NCBI GenBank assembly: GCA_028279875.1
Contig: JANQMU010000087.1
Coordinates: forward strand, 21,197-85,196
From: Rhizobiaceae bacterium
Lineage (GTDB): Bacteria > Pseudomonadota > Alphaproteobacteria > Rhizobiales > Rhizobiaceae
DNA length: 64,000 bases
Reading direction: 5' to 3'
Shown here: positions 17,088 through 24,903 of the stretch, piece after piece
How positions within the stretch are numbered: position 1 is the first letter of the stretch
Layout: every line of letters starts with the position of its first letter
Notes under the pieces: model-generated
What the model saw: the letters and a program-made list of their open reading frames with translations, nothing else
Database searches by the model: none
Told to the model about the DNA's origin: nothing
Made by a program: the position numbers and the translations under genes

Positions 17088-17610
17088 TCACCGGGTCTTC
17101 GCCGGTCATATTGCGTATCGTTTCGATAGGATTTTCGCGCCTTCCGTGAGTACCACGCTTCACAGTGACAAAATCGCCATATTCCGCTTCTGCTGACATG
17201 CGCGCTCTTTCCCAATCGGCTTTCGCTATTGTCTTCGTCGGCATCTTCGGGAATTGGCGATACCCTTCTTGGCGAGCGGCATCCATCGTCGGATCATGGC
17301 CTAATTCCCCAGTCGACAAGGAAGCGCCAAACAGCATTGACGCAACTTCCTTCATATCAGCATAGCACATTGGCCCCATGGCAACCCCGGTCAAACATGA
17401 CGCCACCATGTAGGTGTCCCACTGCCGTTGCTCTGGTAATTCGCTCATATTCATTCTGGCTTCCCGCCAATTCAGTTTACCTAGCGGCGTCGCATAGCGT
17501 TCAATTCGTGCAGCAGCGTCTGGCGGTCCAGCTCGGATATAGGGGTGCCCTTCCAAAGCATTATGTGTGGAATACGTTGCTCCATCGATCAAATCCCTCT
17601 CAAGCAGCAT
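17071..17610 (-). CDS. Phage protein of unknown function
   Basis: 179 residues from ATG 17610; an in-frame TTG two codons upstream is less likely. No domain recognised. The sequence is mixed helical (DPTMDAARQEGYRQFPKMPT) and soluble. It is coupled by overlap to the tail-anchored gene downstream. Confidence 0.45.
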   Translation of the reverse strand: MLLERDLIDGATYSTHNALEGHPYIRAGPPDAAARIERYATPLGKLNWREARMNMSELPEQRQWDTYMVASCLTGVAMGPMCYADMKEVASMLFGASLSTGELGHDPTMDAARQEGYRQFPKMPTKTIAKADWERARMSAEAEYGDFVTVKRGTHGRRENPIETIRNMTGEDPVIVVGI

Positions 17611-17661
17611 ACACAAATTTGCCTACCTGCTGTAAGTCCCTTGAAAACCGTCTGTGCTCAT

Positions 17662-17886
17662 TCAATCGCTCAGTTCAAGCCGTCGCTCAATCCTGTCTAG
17701 GCGCGATTGAATGAGCGCGATCGTGCTTTCGTGCGCTGATACATTGGTCATGAAGCCCGCCATATGCTGCTGAATGCCGATCAGCGATGTTTTCACGTCC
17801 GACATCCCGCTTTCCAGATTGGTCAAGCGTGCCTGTATCGATTTCAATTGCTCCAAAAGCAATTCGTTTGTCACCTTGTCAGCCAT
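17662..17886 (-). CDS. Small coiled-coil phage protein
   Basis: 74 residues, almost entirely one coiled coil (LLLEQLKSIQARLTNLESGM ... LIQSRLDRIERRLELSD). Small coiled-coil proteins of this type are common next to phage regulatory regions. Function is unknown. Confidence 0.5.
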   Translation of the reverse strand: MADKVTNELLLEQLKSIQARLTNLESGMSDVKTSLIGIQQHMAGFMTNVSAHESTIALIQSRLDRIERRLELSD

Positions 17887-17898
17887 TGGCTTTGCCCT

Positions 17899-18141
17899 TC
17901 ATCGTATTTTGATTTCGTGCGCACGATAGACGGCTTCCATGTCCGCTTCGCGCACCGGGATTTCATACGGCGGTTCATCCGGTGGACGGCCGCGCATGGC
18001 ATCAACGCATATCTCCAAAGCGTCGGCGCGGCTGTAGCGGCCGGCCTGCTTGATATCGGGCACGTAGCCATGACGGCCCGGGCCCCACCATGCACCGTGT
18101 TCGTGAGACCAGACCAGATAGGTTTCGTCCTTGCCTGACAT
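17899..18141 (-). CDS. Small phage protein of unknown function
   Basis: 80 residues, start chosen at ATG 18141. The N-terminal half is aromatic and Gly-rich (YLVWSHEHGAWWGPGRHGYV), followed by IKQAGRYSRADALEICVDAM, a pattern seen in small phage proteins whose role I cannot name. It is in a leftward run with its neighbours. Confidence 0.5.
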   Translation of the reverse strand: MSGKDETYLVWSHEHGAWWGPGRHGYVPDIKQAGRYSRADALEICVDAMRGRPPDEPPYEIPVREADMEAVYRAHEIKIR

Positions 18142-18146
18142 CGCAA

Positions 18147-18467
18147 CTACCCCGCCAAATCCCAATCGTCTGCCCGCATGTCGATAGCGACCCCAAGGCA
18201 GTAGATTTCTATGCGCAGATGCCCGGGCAATGGACATCCCAAGGCGGCGGTTTTCTCATATACGACGGTGAAAAAATCATCGATTTCCTCTATCGCGGCG
18301 TCCTTGGCGATGCCCTGCTGGAGTAGCTGCTGCGCTTCGCCATTAATGATGGCTGACAAGAACTCCATGGCCTTTGAAGGTATCTCTGCCCGCTCGACAT
18401 AACCGAATGCGGCATCATAGACCACTGTTTCACGGTACCTTAGCGGAAAGGGAATTGGGGGCAACAC
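18147..18467 (-). CDS. Phage protein of unknown function
   Basis: 106 residues from a GTG start. Helical, acidic and soluble; no recognised domain. It lies between the repressor gene and the smaller leftward genes with only 5-14 bases between neighbours, so it is probably co-transcribed with the repressor. Confidence 0.45.
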   Translation of the reverse strand: MLPPIPFPLRYRETVVYDAAFGYVERAEIPSKAMEFLSAIINGEAQQLLQQGIAKDAAIEEIDDFFTVVYEKTAALGCPLPGHLRIEIYCLGVAIDMRADDWDLAG

Positions 18468-18481
18468 TTGACTCCTACTGG

Positions 18482-18724
18482 TTACGGTGAACGACGCTTG
18501 AGGCGAACGCCGGGACCGCCGCCGTTCTCCGGGATGAATTCAACCCCGGCATTTTCCAAGACTGTCTGAACAGCGGCGACATTAGCCGCATAGCTTCCAC
18601 CGGGGCCTTTGGCACCCTCCATGCGCTTGATTGTCAGTGTTGATAGCCCTGCATCGCTGGCCAGCGTTGCTTGTGACATGCGCACGAGTGCACGGGCGGC
18701 TTTAATTTGGTCGGACGTGATCAA
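18482..18724 (-). CDS. XRE-family phage repressor-like regulator
   Basis: 80 residues from a TTG start (AAAGGGA upstream). An HTH-3 motif occupies residues 5-38: QIKAARALVRMSQATLASDA, then GLSTLTIKRMEGAKG. There is no C-terminal peptidase domain, so it would not be cleaved by RecA like CI; the short form resembles host-type small XRE regulators. It lies next to three repeated operator-like sites in the divergent promoter region, one of which overlaps its own ribosome site. Confidence 0.75.
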   Translation of the reverse strand: MITSDQIKAARALVRMSQATLASDAGLSTLTIKRMEGAKGPGGSYAANVAAVQTVLENAGVEFIPENGGGPGVRLKRRSP

Positions 18725-18733
18725 AAAAACATC

Positions 18734-18788
18734 CCTTTAGGTATTGTAAATGTTACCAAAGGTATCATATAAAAGATACCAAAGGGTA
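18734..18788. promoter_or_regulatory. Operator array: three TACCaAAGG(G)TA-type repeats
   Basis: Three related sites lie between the repressor gene and the rightward gene: CCTTTAGGTA at 18734-18743 (reverse orientation), TACCAAAGGTA at 18754-18763 (a near palindrome) and TACCAAAGGGTA at 18777-18788. Their centres are about 20 and 24 bases apart. GGTATC/GATACC also form a dyad at 18761-18780. This is the arrangement expected for a phage repressor with cooperative sites controlling two divergent promoters. Confidence 0.7.
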
Positions 18789-18832
18789 CCGGCGAAAGTC
18801 GTTACGTATCACATATATAGGATAAAGGACCG

Positions 18833-19132
18833 ATGTTCAACCGTAGCGCGATTATGAAGCGGGCTTGGGGAATCCTTCGGGACCATTTCACTATAGCGGG
18901 CCGCTTCCATCGTCCGGCTGATTGGAAACTTGCAATGTCTATCGCTTTAAAAAAAGCATGGGCCGAAGCCAAAGAAGCGGCACGGATAGCATGCATTCCC
19001 GTCAAGGACAGGCAGGCACGGATAGCCGCCCTTCAAGGCCGGATTGCCATGTTGTCGTATCGACCAATTGGCCACTGCATTCAAACGGAAAGGAGGGACT
19101 TGGAACGCCAGATCGCGGCACTCGCCGCTTAG
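18833..19132 (+). CDS. Phage early-region protein of unknown function
   Basis: 99 residues, with RBS AAAGGA upstream of ATG 18833. Highly basic and helical (KKAWAEAKEAARIACIPVKD), with two arginine-rich amphipathic helices at the end (RRDLERQIAALAA). First gene rightward from the operator array, so likely repressed in the lysogen. No domain recognised. Confidence 0.5.
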   Translation: MFNRSAIMKRAWGILRDHFTIAGRFHRPADWKLAMSIALKKAWAEAKEAARIACIPVKDRQARIAALQGRIAMLSYRPIGHCIQTERRDLERQIAALAA

Positions 19133-19138
19133 CGAGCG

Positions 19139-19170
19139 GACCGGGGAAACGATGCACCGTTTCCCCGGTC
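19139..19170 (+). promoter_or_regulatory. Perfect 13-bp hairpin between two rightward genes
   Basis: GACCGGGGAAACG (19139-19151) and CGTTTCCCCGGTC (19158-19170) are exact reverse complements with a 6-base loop ATGCAC. No T-run follows, so it is not a classical terminator. It lies in the 71-base gap before the next start and could act as an mRNA processing or attenuation structure. Confidence 0.6.
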
Positions 19171-19203
19171 CATGTCACAACCCCACGAATAGGAGTCTTA
19201 GAC

Positions 19204-20106
19204 ATGAAAAAAGCTATCACAGAGTCCGCGCCGGTCAAAGCCACGCCCGCGACATCGATTGTACCGCTGAATCAAGAAGCCGTTGTCGAAGAAACGGCAA
19301 CGCTGGACGGGCTCATTGCGGCGCATGCAGACGCATGGCGTGAAATCCGCAGCAATCTAAGGCAGCAAGAGAAGTGCGGCGGTGGTTTTGACCATCCCGA
19401 AATCCGTGAACTGGAAAAGCGCTTTTCAGCGGCAAATGACAAGAGGGGGCGCATAGAGAAACAAATTGCGAAAACGCCAAGTGCTACGTTGGCAGAAGAA
19501 CGCCGGAAGGCGGCATTCTTTCTTGGCCTTTCGAAGCGCGGGGAGGATATCGAGCGGCATCAAAAGTCGATGTTGAAGTCTCTCATACCGCAGCAAGCCG
19601 GCCATAAGACTACGGACGACACGGCCACCGTTGCCGGCGTCACGCTCGATACATTGATAGAGCGAGAAAAAGTGTTGCGCGGGGAAATGGCACACATAGA
19701 AGCCAAGAGCAATGAATGCGCATCTGGTTCGCCGGAATTGGCGGCATATGATGACGCCCATTCAGCGCTCGCTTCAAAGTACGGGTTTTTTGTTGGGCAG
19801 ATCGCCGGATACCCTTGCAAAACCATGGCGGAAATTCACCAGAAGGCCGCACTGCTGATCAGTTTGGCGCAACTCGGCGATGATCTTGATTGTTACGTGT
19901 TGCCGCTGTTGGCTTCCATGCTGGCACGCGATACAACCGGCCAAGACGACGAAGAAGCCCGCCGTGCCGCGACCATCGATTTTGCGAAAACAACTGGTGA
20001 GCGATTGGATGCCGTGGCGCAAGCTACCGCTGCGTTGGATGACGCTGCGTTCACGGCATACACCGAAGCCTACCATGCCGTGAACGGATGGAAATACTGC
20101 GAATAG
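19204..20106 (+). CDS. Phage protein of unknown function, last gene before the attachment region
   Basis: 300 residues from ATG 19204, preceded by AGGAG; a longer in-frame extension to 18922 would run through the previous gene and hairpin and is not used. The protein is helical and polar throughout, with several Ala-rich segments. No recognised domain. A strong terminator follows 33 bases after the stop. Confidence 0.5.
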   Translation: MKKAITESAPVKATPATSIVPLNQEAVVEETATLDGLIAAHADAWREIRSNLRQQEKCGGGFDHPEIRELEKRFSAANDKRGRIEKQIAKTPSATLAEERRKAAFFLGLSKRGEDIERHQKSMLKSLIPQQAGHKTTDDTATVAGVTLDTLIEREKVLRGEMAHIEAKSNECASGSPELAAYDDAHSALASKYGFFVGQIAGYPCKTMAEIHQKAALLISLAQLGDDLDCYVLPLLASMLARDTTGQDDEEARRAATIDFAKTTGERLDAVAQATAALDDAAFTAYTEAYHAVNGWKYCE

Positions 20107-20138
20107 CCATGCTGGCAATTTTCCAGCGTGGATGACAG

Positions 20139-20165
20139 ACGGGGCTGTTTTGGCCCCGTTTTTTT
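20139..20165 (+). terminator. Rho-independent terminator at the prophage right end
   Basis: ACGGGGC (20139-20145) pairs with GCCCCGT (20153-20159), followed by a seven-T run. It ends rightward phage transcription before the host tRNA. Confidence 0.85.
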
Positions 20166-20185
20166 GTTGCGCCACCACGCCGCGT

Positions 20186-20209
20186 CATTGAAAGAACCAT
20201 TGAAAGAAC
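20186..20209 (+). repeat. Tandem 12-bp repeat CATTGAAAGAAC
   Basis: CATTGAAAGAAC occurs twice without a gap, within 60 bases of the tRNA 3' end. Short repeats next to an attachment core can be integrase or excisionase arm sites; this is only positional evidence. Confidence 0.4.
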
Positions 20210-20210
20210 G

Positions 20211-20232
20211 CCGCTTTAACAGCGGATTTTTT
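20211..20232 (+). terminator. Weak hairpin with T-run
   Basis: CCGCT-TTAACA-GCGG type stem (20211-20215 with 20221-20225) followed by ATTTTTT. It may serve as a second terminator for rightward phage transcription. Confidence 0.5.
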
Positions 20233-20267
20233 GTTCAGTAATTCATATCGCTATCCGAGAAACCGGC

Positions 20268-20354
20268 CGGAGGAGGTGGGATTCGAACCCACGAGACGGT
20301 CTCCCGCCTGCCGGTTTTCAAGACCGGTGCCTTCAACCACTCGGCCACTCCTCC
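20268..20354 (-). tRNA. tRNA-Ser(UGA)
   Basis: Reading the minus strand, GGAGGAG...CTCCTCC form the acceptor stem, the anticodon loop is CTTGAAA (anticodon TGA), and the variable arm is long as in class II tRNAs. CCA is not encoded (GCC follows). The 3' end faces the prophage, so this gene is the probable integration site. Confidence 0.92.
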
Positions 20355-20641
20355 GGACGCGTCCTTTTGCGGTATGTTCCGAGGATTTGCAAGTCATCTC
20401 CGGTCAAAAAAACACCGCGTCCGGCACCGGGCCAGATCCGGTTCACGGCGTGTTAACTACAACCCAATCAATTTGACTAAATTCCCGAAAAATAGGTTCT
20501 GCCTGCCGCGTTGTTGACGTCTTTCAAACCCTTCCTGTCCATTGTGTTTTTGATGATCACAGCATATTGGGAAATCCCGATAGTTGTTGTATGTAGGGCG
20601 GGGCACGGTTTCAGCGCCGGGTGAGTGGACGACGACGACGA
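20355..20641. other. Non-coding gap between tRNA-Ser and rlpA
   Basis: 287 bases that must hold the tRNA promoter (leftward) and the rlpA promoter (rightward). I see no convincing ORF, terminator or repeat. Confidence 0.5.
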
Positions 20642-21724
20642 ATGAAAAACGGCTTGGCACTGAACGATCTCGGGGGCGCCACGCGCCGGTGGCAGTCCGC
20701 GTTGCGGCGCAACGTGGCACGGACAGCACTGTTCGTGCTTGTGGGAGTGGCCTTGAGCGCCTGCGGCAGCCCGGGCTCCAAACAGGCTCATGTCAACCAC
20801 AAGACGAAATTCTCCTCCAAGGAATATGGCGTATCCGCCAGCAAGCGCGTGACGACGTCCAAGCGCGTCAAGAAGGGCGGCGGCAGCTACAAGGTCGGCA
20901 AACCCTACAAGGTTCGCGGCAAGTGGTATCACCCGAAAGAGGAAAAGGACTACGACAAGAAGGGCATGGCCTCCTGGTATGGCCCCAATTTCCACGGGCG
21001 CAAAACGGCCAATGGCGAAATCTACGATCAGTATCATCTGTCGGGCGCCCATCCGACATTCCCGCTGCCGAGCTACGCCCGCGTCACCAATCTGAAAAAC
21101 GGGCATTCCGTCATCATCCGCGTTAACGATCGCGGCCCCTATGCCCATGGCCGGATCATCGATGTGTCCAGCAAGACCGCAGATCTGCTCGACATGAAAC
21201 GCGAGGGAACGGCTCCGGTGCGCGTGCAATATATCGGCCGGGCCCGCATGGACGGGCGCGATATGCCCTATCTCTCAGCCTCCTATCGACGCAACGGCAA
21301 GCGCGCTCCGGTGCAGCAGCCGTCGGGCGGTGTCGCGTCCGGCGTGATGCTGGCGCTCAATGCCCCGAAACGGGCCGTCACGTCCGTTTTTGGCGGTGGC
21401 ACGAAGACCGCGGCGCTGGAACCGGCAGGCAACCGGCCGATCGCAAGGGTGTCGGCAACGCGGCGTGACCTTCCCGCCATGAAGGGAGGGCGGATCACGC
21501 TTGCCTCGGCGGAGCCGCTTTTGCCCGAAGTCGGCCCGGTACCGCCTGTGCGCCCGTCCTTCATCCACACTCTGGCGTCCGGTCAGCCAAAACCGCCATC
21601 GGAACTCGCCTCCTACGCCCAGATGCGGGTTGAGCGGCAGGCACCTTTCGCCGCCGTCCTGACACAGCCGGATGCGCTGACGGAGCATATGATTACCGCA
21701 TCCTGGAAGAAACGCGGCGGCTGA
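20642..21724 (+). CDS. rlpA: RlpA-like septal lytic transglycosylase, lipoprotein
   Basis: 360 residues from ATG 20642. A signal sequence with lipobox LSAC places the lipidated Cys at residue 41. The double-psi beta-barrel domain carries MASWYGPNFHGRKTANGEIY and IIRVNDRGPYAHGRIIDVS, with the conserved Asp-Arg-Gly-Pro-Tyr of RlpA. There is no C-terminal SPOR domain; instead a long low-complexity tail is present, as is usual in rhizobia. It acts on denuded glycans in the periplasm. The next gene is dacA, another murein enzyme. Confidence 0.88.
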   Translation: MKNGLALNDLGGATRRWQSALRRNVARTALFVLVGVALSACGSPGSKQAHVNHKTKFSSKEYGVSASKRVTTSKRVKKGGGSYKVGKPYKVRGKWYHPKEEKDYDKKGMASWYGPNFHGRKTANGEIYDQYHLSGAHPTFPLPSYARVTNLKNGHSVIIRVNDRGPYAHGRIIDVSSKTADLLDMKREGTAPVRVQYIGRARMDGRDMPYLSASYRRNGKRAPVQQPSGGVASGVMLALNAPKRAVTSVFGGGTKTAALEPAGNRPIARVSATRRDLPAMKGGRITLASAEPLLPEVGPVPPVRPSFIHTLASGQPKPPSELASYAQMRVERQAPFAAVLTQPDALTEHMITASWKKRGG

Positions 21725-21840
21725 GCCCGTTTGGAAAAGGCCGATGCTTACCATAATCGGCGGTGGCAATTGCGGGAATACGCCGTGATTGCTACTCTGG
21801 CAGCAGGGACCTTTGTTGCCGAAACGGGAATTCCGGATCG

Positions 21841-23001
21841 ATGTTGTACCGAACGCGTATTGTTCCGGCGATGCTTCTTGCGCTCGCCCTTGCCGCCATG
21901 CCGGCCACTGCCTTGGCGCAGTTGTTCGAAACCAAAGCCAAGCAGGCCTATCTGATCGAAGCCGAGACCGGCACGGTTCTCTTCGCCAAGGACGAAGACG
22001 AGTTGATCCCGCCGGCCTCGCTGGCCAAGCTGATGACCATGGAACTGGTTTTCGAGGCGCTTCGGGCCGGGCGCCTGCAGCTTGACGATGAATTTCAGGT
22101 CTCGGAAAACGCCTGGCGCACGGGCGGCGCGGTCTCGGGCACATCGACGATGTTCGCCGAATTGAACTCCTCCGTGCCGCTGGCTGATCTGATGCGGGGT
22201 GTCATCGTCCAGTCCGGCAATGACGCGTGCATCGTCATTGCAGAGAGCATGGCCGGCTCGGAAGAAACCTTCGCCCAGATGATGACCGAAAGGGCGCGCG
22301 ATCTCGGCCTCGAAAGATCGACCTTCGCCAATTCAACCGGCCTGCCGCATCCCGATGCCGGCGTGACGATGCGCGAACTGGCCTTGCTGGCCCGTCACAT
22401 CCAGCAGACCTATCCCGAATATTACAGGCTGTATTCAGAACCCGATTTCACCTGGAACAAGATCAACCAGCGCAACCGCAATCCGCTGTTGCGGCTGAAT
22501 ATCGGTGTCGACGGCTTGAAAACCGGCTTCACCGAGGAATCCGGCTATGCCATCGTCAGTTCCATCCAACGCAAGGGCCGCAGGCTGTTCCTGGCGATGA
22601 GCGGCATGGGCAGCGAGCGCGAGCGCGCCGAAGAGGCTCGAAAAATTCTCGAATGGGGACTGCGGACCTTCGAGCGGCGCCAGCTTTTCGGCAAGGGCGA
22701 GATTGTCGGCGAAGCCAGCGTCTATGGCGGTCAGCAATCCGGTGTGCCGCTGACCACAAAGGATGCGATCGATATTTTCGTGCCGATCACAAACGCCGAG
22801 CGTCTCAAGGCGCGCATTGTCTTTGACTGGCCGTTGAGTGCGCCGGTGGAGGAGGGGGACCGGGTTGCCACATTGAAGGTCTGGGTGGGCGACACGCTCA
22901 GCCAGCAGACGCCCCTCTATGCCGCTGACACGGTGGTCAAGGGTCCTTTGCACAAGCGTGCCCTCGATGCGCTGCAGGAACTGATGCTGTTTTGGCTCTG
23001 A
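21841..23001 (+). CDS. dacA: D-alanyl-D-alanine carboxypeptidase (PBP5/6 family)
   Basis: 386 residues from ATG 21841, chosen because a good signal peptide follows (RTRIVPAMLLALALAAMPAT, cleavage near ALAQ). Active-site motifs are SLAK (Ser60), SGND and LKTGFT. A C-terminal PBP5 domain and an amphipathic membrane helix (ALDALQELMLFWL) complete the layout. It trims the terminal D-Ala from murein pentapeptides at the outer face of the inner membrane. Confidence 0.92.
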   Translation: MLYRTRIVPAMLLALALAAMPATALAQLFETKAKQAYLIEAETGTVLFAKDEDELIPPASLAKLMTMELVFEALRAGRLQLDDEFQVSENAWRTGGAVSGTSTMFAELNSSVPLADLMRGVIVQSGNDACIVIAESMAGSEETFAQMMTERARDLGLERSTFANSTGLPHPDAGVTMRELALLARHIQQTYPEYYRLYSEPDFTWNKINQRNRNPLLRLNIGVDGLKTGFTEESGYAIVSSIQRKGRRLFLAMSGMGSERERAEEARKILEWGLRTFERRQLFGKGEIVGEASVYGGQQSGVPLTTKDAIDIFVPITNAERLKARIVFDWPLSAPVEEGDRVATLKVWVGDTLSQQTPLYAADTVVKGPLHKRALDALQELMLFWL

Positions 23002-23125
23002 CGGCGCGTAAGTGAAACGGTCACCACAGCCTGGGGCCGTCCCGGTAAATTTCAAGCGAGCGTTCTGGACCACCGGTCAAATGCCGCCTACAACATGTCT
23101 TCCGGCTTCATGAGGCGTTGATGGA

Positions 23126-23806
23126 TTGAAAGGCCTTTTTATCACATTCGAGGGTGGCGAGGGTGCCGGCAAATCGACGCAGATCCAGTATCTGGCCGAG
23201 GCGCTGCGTGCCCAGGGCTATGAAACCGTGCTGACACGCGAACCCGGCGGTTCGCCGGGCGCCGAGGCCGTGCGCCATGTGCTGCTCTCCGGCGCTGCCG
23301 AAGAATATGGCGTCCGCATGGAGGCCATCCTGTTTGCGGCGGCCCGCAGCGATCACGTCGAAGAACTGATCCGGCCGGCGGTCGATGCCGGCAAGATCGT
23401 GCTGTGCGACCGGTTCATGGATTCCTCGAGGGTGTATCAGGGGGTCACCGGCAATCTCGAGCCGGATTTCGTCCGCTCGCTTGAACGTGTCGCCGTCAAT
23501 GACATGATCCCTGACCTGACGATCATTCTCGACCTGCCGGCCGATGTCGGCCTTGCCCGCGCGCGGAAGCGAAGCGGCGCCGGCGGCGAGCAGCCCGATC
23601 GGTATGAAAAGGAATCGCTGTCGGTACACGAAAAGCGACGCGAGGCCTATCTGGATCTTGCCCGTCAGGAGCCGGAGCGGTGCAAGGTGGTCGACGGCGT
23701 CCAGCCGGCCGACGCCATCGCCCGGGAGGTCGAGAAACTGGCATTCGGGCTGCTGAAGGAAAATGCCGAGGACGAACCGGTGGAAACCGGAGCGCGATTG
23801 ATATGA
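23126..23806 (+). CDS. tmk: Thymidylate kinase
   Basis: 226 residues. P-loop EGGEGAGKST near the N-terminus, DR motif in LCDRFMDSS, and the TREPGG loop are all diagnostic. It converts dTMP to dTDP. The start is TTG at 23126; the ATG five bases upstream is in another frame and meets a stop. It overlaps holB (ATGA), the standard alphaproteobacterial arrangement. Confidence 0.93.
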   Translation: MKGLFITFEGGEGAGKSTQIQYLAEALRAQGYETVLTREPGGSPGAEAVRHVLLSGAAEEYGVRMEAILFAAARSDHVEELIRPAVDAGKIVLCDRFMDSSRVYQGVTGNLEPDFVRSLERVAVNDMIPDLTIILDLPADVGLARARKRSGAGGEQPDRYEKESLSVHEKRREAYLDLARQEPERCKVVDGVQPADAIAREVEKLAFGLLKENAEDEPVETGARLI

Positions 23807-24843
23807 ATGGCGGCGGCGATATTCTGGATGGCGCGGTTCCGCCGGTTGAGAACCGAAGGTTGTTTGGTCACGCAGCGGCCGTGGCGTTCCTGACGGCGAC
23901 CTACCGGACCGGCCGGATGCACCATGCGCTGCTGCTCGAGGGGCCGCGCGGCATCGGCAAGGCAACACTGGCCTTTCGCTTCGCGCGCCACGTGCTGGCT
24001 CATCCAGACCCGCGGACGGCGCCCGACACAATCAGCGACCCACCGGCCGACGATACGGTGACGCACCAACTGGCAGGCGGTGCTTCCCACAATCTGCTGT
24101 ATCTGACGCGGCCGGTCGACGTGAAAACGGGCCGGACGAAAACCGCCATCACGGTCGACGAGGTCCGCCGGGCAGGGCACTTCTTCTCGCAGACATCAGG
24201 AACCGGAAACTGGCGTATCGTGGTGATCGATCCGGCCGATGACATGAACCGAGCGGCGGCCAACGCCATCCTGAAAATCCTTGAGGAACCGCCCAGGCGG
24301 TCGCTGTTTCTGATGGTCTCCCATGCGCCCGGCAAATTGCTGCCGACCATTCGCTCCCGCTGCATGCCGCTGCGCCTGACGCCGCTCGGTGCTGATGAGC
24401 TTCGGCTGGGACTGTCGCATCTTGGCCTCGATGCCGGGCAGGATGAACAGACCCTTGAAACCGTGATTGAACATGCCGATGGCAGCCTTGCCCGGGCCAT
24501 TCTGCTTTTACGCTATGGCGGTCTCGACATCGCTGAAGCCGTGGAGCAGATCGTGCAGGACGGGCCGCAAACATCGAAAAAGGCTGTCCATGCGCTGGCG
24601 GACACGCTGGCGGCGAGGGACCGGGAAACGGCTTTCGGGTTTTTCACCGATTACCTGCTCGACCGGGTGATGTCATCGGCACGGCAGGACGCGCTTCAGG
24701 GCAATCTTGCCGCATCGGAAAAATGGGCACAACTGTCCGGCCAGTTGCGGGAAAACCTGACGACGGCGCAGATTTACAACCTGGATCGCAAGCAGACGAT
24801 CATCTCTTTGTTTTCTTCATTTTTTCGAATGCGGGCGGCATAG
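23803..24843 (+). CDS. holB: DNA polymerase III delta' subunit
   Basis: 346 residues. AAA+ clamp-loader module with P-loop-like EGPRGIGKAT, followed by IVVIDPADDMNRAAANAILK and the SRC motif in TIRSRCMPLRL. The start ATG overlaps the tmk stop by 4 bases. The C-terminal half is the helical collar. It works with delta, tau/gamma in loading the sliding clamp. Confidence 0.93.
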   Translation: MNGGGDILDGAVPPVENRRLFGHAAAVAFLTATYRTGRMHHALLLEGPRGIGKATLAFRFARHVLAHPDPRTAPDTISDPPADDTVTHQLAGGASHNLLYLTRPVDVKTGRTKTAITVDEVRRAGHFFSQTSGTGNWRIVVIDPADDMNRAAANAILKILEEPPRRSLFLMVSHAPGKLLPTIRSRCMPLRLTPLGADELRLGLSHLGLDAGQDEQTLETVIEHADGSLARAILLLRYGGLDIAEAVEQIVQDGPQTSKKAVHALADTLAARDRETAFGFFTDYLLDRVMSSARQDALQGNLAASEKWAQLSGQLRENLTTAQIYNLDRKQTIISLFSSFFRMRAA

Positions 24844-24903
24844 CCAATCCATTCGAATTGCCGTATGACGGCGCCAACACACCCAGATCAGAGACAGTCC
24901 AGA

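Noticed and set aside
18922..19203. Longer start for the 300-residue phage protein
   Set aside because: Would overlap another gene and read through the 13-bp hairpin; ATG 19204 has a good AGGAG site.
20268..20354. tRNA-Ser read as disrupted by prophage integration
   Set aside because: All stems and loops are intact, so integration restored the gene.
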